A stretch of 64,000 nt of DNA from Linyphia triangularis (Eukaryota > Arthropoda > Arachnida > Araneae > Linyphiidae). Positions 61,486 through 64,000 of the stretch are shown in pieces. The notes beneath the pieces were generated by a model. It did no database searches, was not told where the DNA came from, and saw nothing but the letters and a program-made list of their open reading frames with translations. The translations under genes were made by a program, and so were the position numbers. Position 1 is the first letter of the stretch, and each line of letters starts with the position of its first letter. The stretch spans positions 35,265,348 to 35,329,347 of the forward strand of contig OZ021721.1 of NCBI GenBank assembly GCA_963978545.1, written 5' to 3'.

Positions 61486-64000
61486 CATCTGGGAAACCTA
61501 AGAAAATTGGAGAAAATTGAAAACGAAAGTTTGCTCTAAATACGGGAAATTTTTTAGAAACGTGTATAGGAAATCAGGAAATTTTTTTAATTCATTTTTT
61601 AGCTACCCTATAATCGTACTTTTATTTTACCTATGTTTGTCTATTTTGACTCAATATCATTGTAGATTAGAGGAGTTTAGCCATTTTGCAATTTTTTGAT
61701 AACTTGTTTTATATCAAAATTTACAAAAGTAAATGAAGTTAAAAATACTAGTTTAATTCTGGAGAAATTATTAGTGTGAAAGGATAATAATATAGTTTTG
61801 AACTCTGATTAGACAAGAACAATATATTTTTTGACTTTGAGAATAATCAAAATACTTTTCGAAAATCAGTTTTTAGACTAATTTTATCTGGAGTAATATC
61901 AAGATTTAAATAAGAATTTTATTTCAGTTGATGCATATGCTGGGATGTTTTTCCACTCTCTTCTGGAAGAGGAAGCGGTTTGGAGTGGATGCCCTATTGT
62001 ACTTTTTACAATGTAGGAAGCTTAAGAAAAGGTTTGTTCTGGTACAATTTCTACCTTATAAATGGTGGCCACAGAACCTGGAAATCAGGGAAATTCGCAG
62101 AGCATTCGATTCTGGAAAATGTCAGGGATTTTTTTAAAATTTCATTAAAAGCAACCAAATTTGAATTGTTTAAACTAGGTTCAACCATATTTCGGCGCTA
62201 TTTATTACGAAATTTGTAATCGAAATCGTCAGAAGTTTAATGTCATGGAACAATTTTAACTTTTCATCACCAGTAAAACTATTTTTAAAAAATTAGTTTA
62301 TTATCTCTTTAGAATACATTTTCCATTTAATCAAGATGATTAGACATCTGGGAAACCTAAGAAAATTGGAGAAAATTGAAAACGAAAGTTTGCTCTAAAT
62401 ACGGAAAATTTTTTAGAAACGTGTATAGGAAATCAGGAAATTTTTTTTCCTTCATTTTATAGCTACCCTGTAATCGTACTTTTATTTTACCTATGTTTGT
62501 CTATTTTGACTCAATATCATTATAGATTAGAGGAGTTTAGCCATTTTGCAATTTTTTGATAACTTGTTTTATATCAAAATTTACAAAAGTAAATGAAGTT
62601 AAAAATACTAGTTTAATTCTGGAGAAATTATTAGTGTGAAAGGATAATAATATAGTTTTGAACTCTGATTAGACCAGAACAATATATTTTTTGACTTTGA
62701 GAATAATCAAAATACTTTTCGAAAATCAGTTTTTAGACTAATTTTATCTGGAGTAATATCAAGATTTAAATAAGAATTTTATTTCAGTTGATGCATATGC
62801 TGGGATGTTTTTCCACTCTCTTCTGGAAGAGGAAGCGGTTTGGAGTGGATGCCCTATTGTACTTGTTACAATGTAGGAAGCTTAAGAAAAGGTTTGTTCT
62901 GGTACAATTTCTACCTTATAAATGGTGGCCACAGAACCTGGAAATCAGGGAAATTCGCAGAGCATTCGATTCTATAAAATGTCAGGGATTTTTTAAAATT
63001 TCATTAAAAGCAACCAAATTTGTATTGTTTAAACTAGGTTCAACCATATTTCGGCGCTATTTATTACGAAATTTGTAATCGAAATCGTCAGAAGTTTAAT
63101 GTTATGGAACAATTTTAACTTTTCATCACCAGTAAAACTATTTTTAAAAAATTAGTTTATTATCTCTTTAGAATACATTTTCCATTTGATCAAGATGATT
63201 AGACATCTGGGAAACCTAAGAAAATTGAAAACGAAAGTTTGCTCTAAATACGGGAAATTTTTTAGAAACGTGTATAGGAAATCAGGAAATTTTTTTCCTT
63301 CATTTTTTAACTAACCTGTAATCGTACTTTTATTTTACCTATGTTTGTCTATTTTGACTCAATATCATTATAGATTAGAGGAGTTTAGCCATTTTGCAAT
63401 TTTTTGATAACTTGTTTTATATCAAAATTTACAAAAGTAAATGAAGTTAAAAATACTAGTTTAATTCTGGAGAAATTATTAGTGTGAAAGGATAATAATA
63501 TAGTTTTGAACTCTGATTAGACAAGAACAATATATTTTTTGACTTTGAGAATAATCAAAATACTTTTCGAAAATCAGTTTTTAGACTAATTTTATCTGGA
63601 GTAATATCAAGATTTAAATAAGAATTTTATTTCAGTTGATGCATATGCTGGGATGTTTTTCCACTCTCTTCTGGAAGAGGAAGCGGTTTGGAGTGGATGC
63701 CCTATTTTACTTTTTACAATGTAGGAAGCTTAAGAAAAGGTTTGTTCTGGTACAATTTCTACCTTATAAATGGTGGCCACAGAACCTGGAAATCAGGGAA
63801 ATTCGCAGAGCATTCGATTCTGGAAAATGTCAGGGATTTTTTTAAAATTTCATTAAAAGCAACCAAATTTGTATTGTTTAAACTAGGTTCAACCATATTT
63901 CGGAGCTATTTATTACGAAATTTGTAATCGAAATCGTCAGAAGTTTAATGTTATGGAACAATTTTAACTTTTCATCATCAGTAAAACTATTTTAATAAAC
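61486..64000 (+). repeat. Satellite array, segment 6 (runs off the window)
   Basis: Landmarks at 61928, 62788 and 63636. It follows the order seen after element copy 2 (46091, 46951, 47809) at a constant offset of 15,837 bp. The offset falls by 10 bp before the last landmark because the monomer at 62788 has the short GAAAATTGAAAACG form (near 63223) where its partner has the long form. The array continues beyond base 64000. Confidence 0.95.

Noticed and set aside
1..64000. CRISPR array or bacterial repeat system
   Set aside because: The units are about 859 bp without alternating short repeats and unique spacers, and the window carries SINEs and hAT-type ends typical of eukaryotes.

Overview
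The window is almost entirely satellite DNA from a eukaryotic genome. It holds a tandem array of an AT-rich monomer of about 859 bp, with 849, 858, 859 and 860 bp versions. The array runs off both ends of the window. Counting a fixed landmark (TTGATGCATATG, first at 219), I find 62 landmark copies, all in the same orientation. No protein-coding gene, rRNA gene, CRISPR array or bacterial operon can be supported. The longest open frames are 60-96 codons, lie inside the repeat, and mostly depend on a TTG start. Polypyrimidine-AG motifs, tRNA-derived SINEs and hAT-type transposons point to an animal. An arthropod is my guess, but nothing in the window proves it.

Layout. 1-32407: an unbroken run of 38 monomers with several overlapping higher-order repeats (HORs): a 3,416-bp tetramer at the left end, a 2,578-bp trimer at about 8.6-14.1 kb, and blocks of about 7.4 kb repeated at an offset of 9,452 bp. 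32408-37550: a 5,143-bp insertion with terminal inverted repeats and a perfect 8-bp target duplication. It contains a pair of inverted arrays of about 135-bp repeats, two tRNA-derived SINEs in opposite orientation, a 43-bp degenerate tandem repeat, a nested 442-bp hAT-like MITE and G/C homopolymer runs. 37551-64000: the array resumes with 24 monomers. Four of them carry a 1,479-bp hAT-like element (copies at 38391, 44170, 50810 and 60026; the last is 1,460 bp). All four sit at exactly the same monomer position with the same 6-bp target duplication (CATCTG).

Reading. The four 1.48-kb elements are best explained by one insertion that was then copied with its host monomer by unequal exchange, so the transposon has become a component of a higher-order repeat. 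Both element families entered within about 30 bp of each other in the monomer, and that spot is also where the monomer's 10-bp length polymorphism lies. One stretch of about 300 bp per monomer is near-invariant, starts after a splice-acceptor-like TTTCAG and is open in two overlapping frames. It looks like a captured exon or a constrained functional element, but its function is unknown. Sequence differences between copies mark recent duplications, conversion tracts and mosaic monomers. Near-perfect long duplications may also include assembly artefacts.
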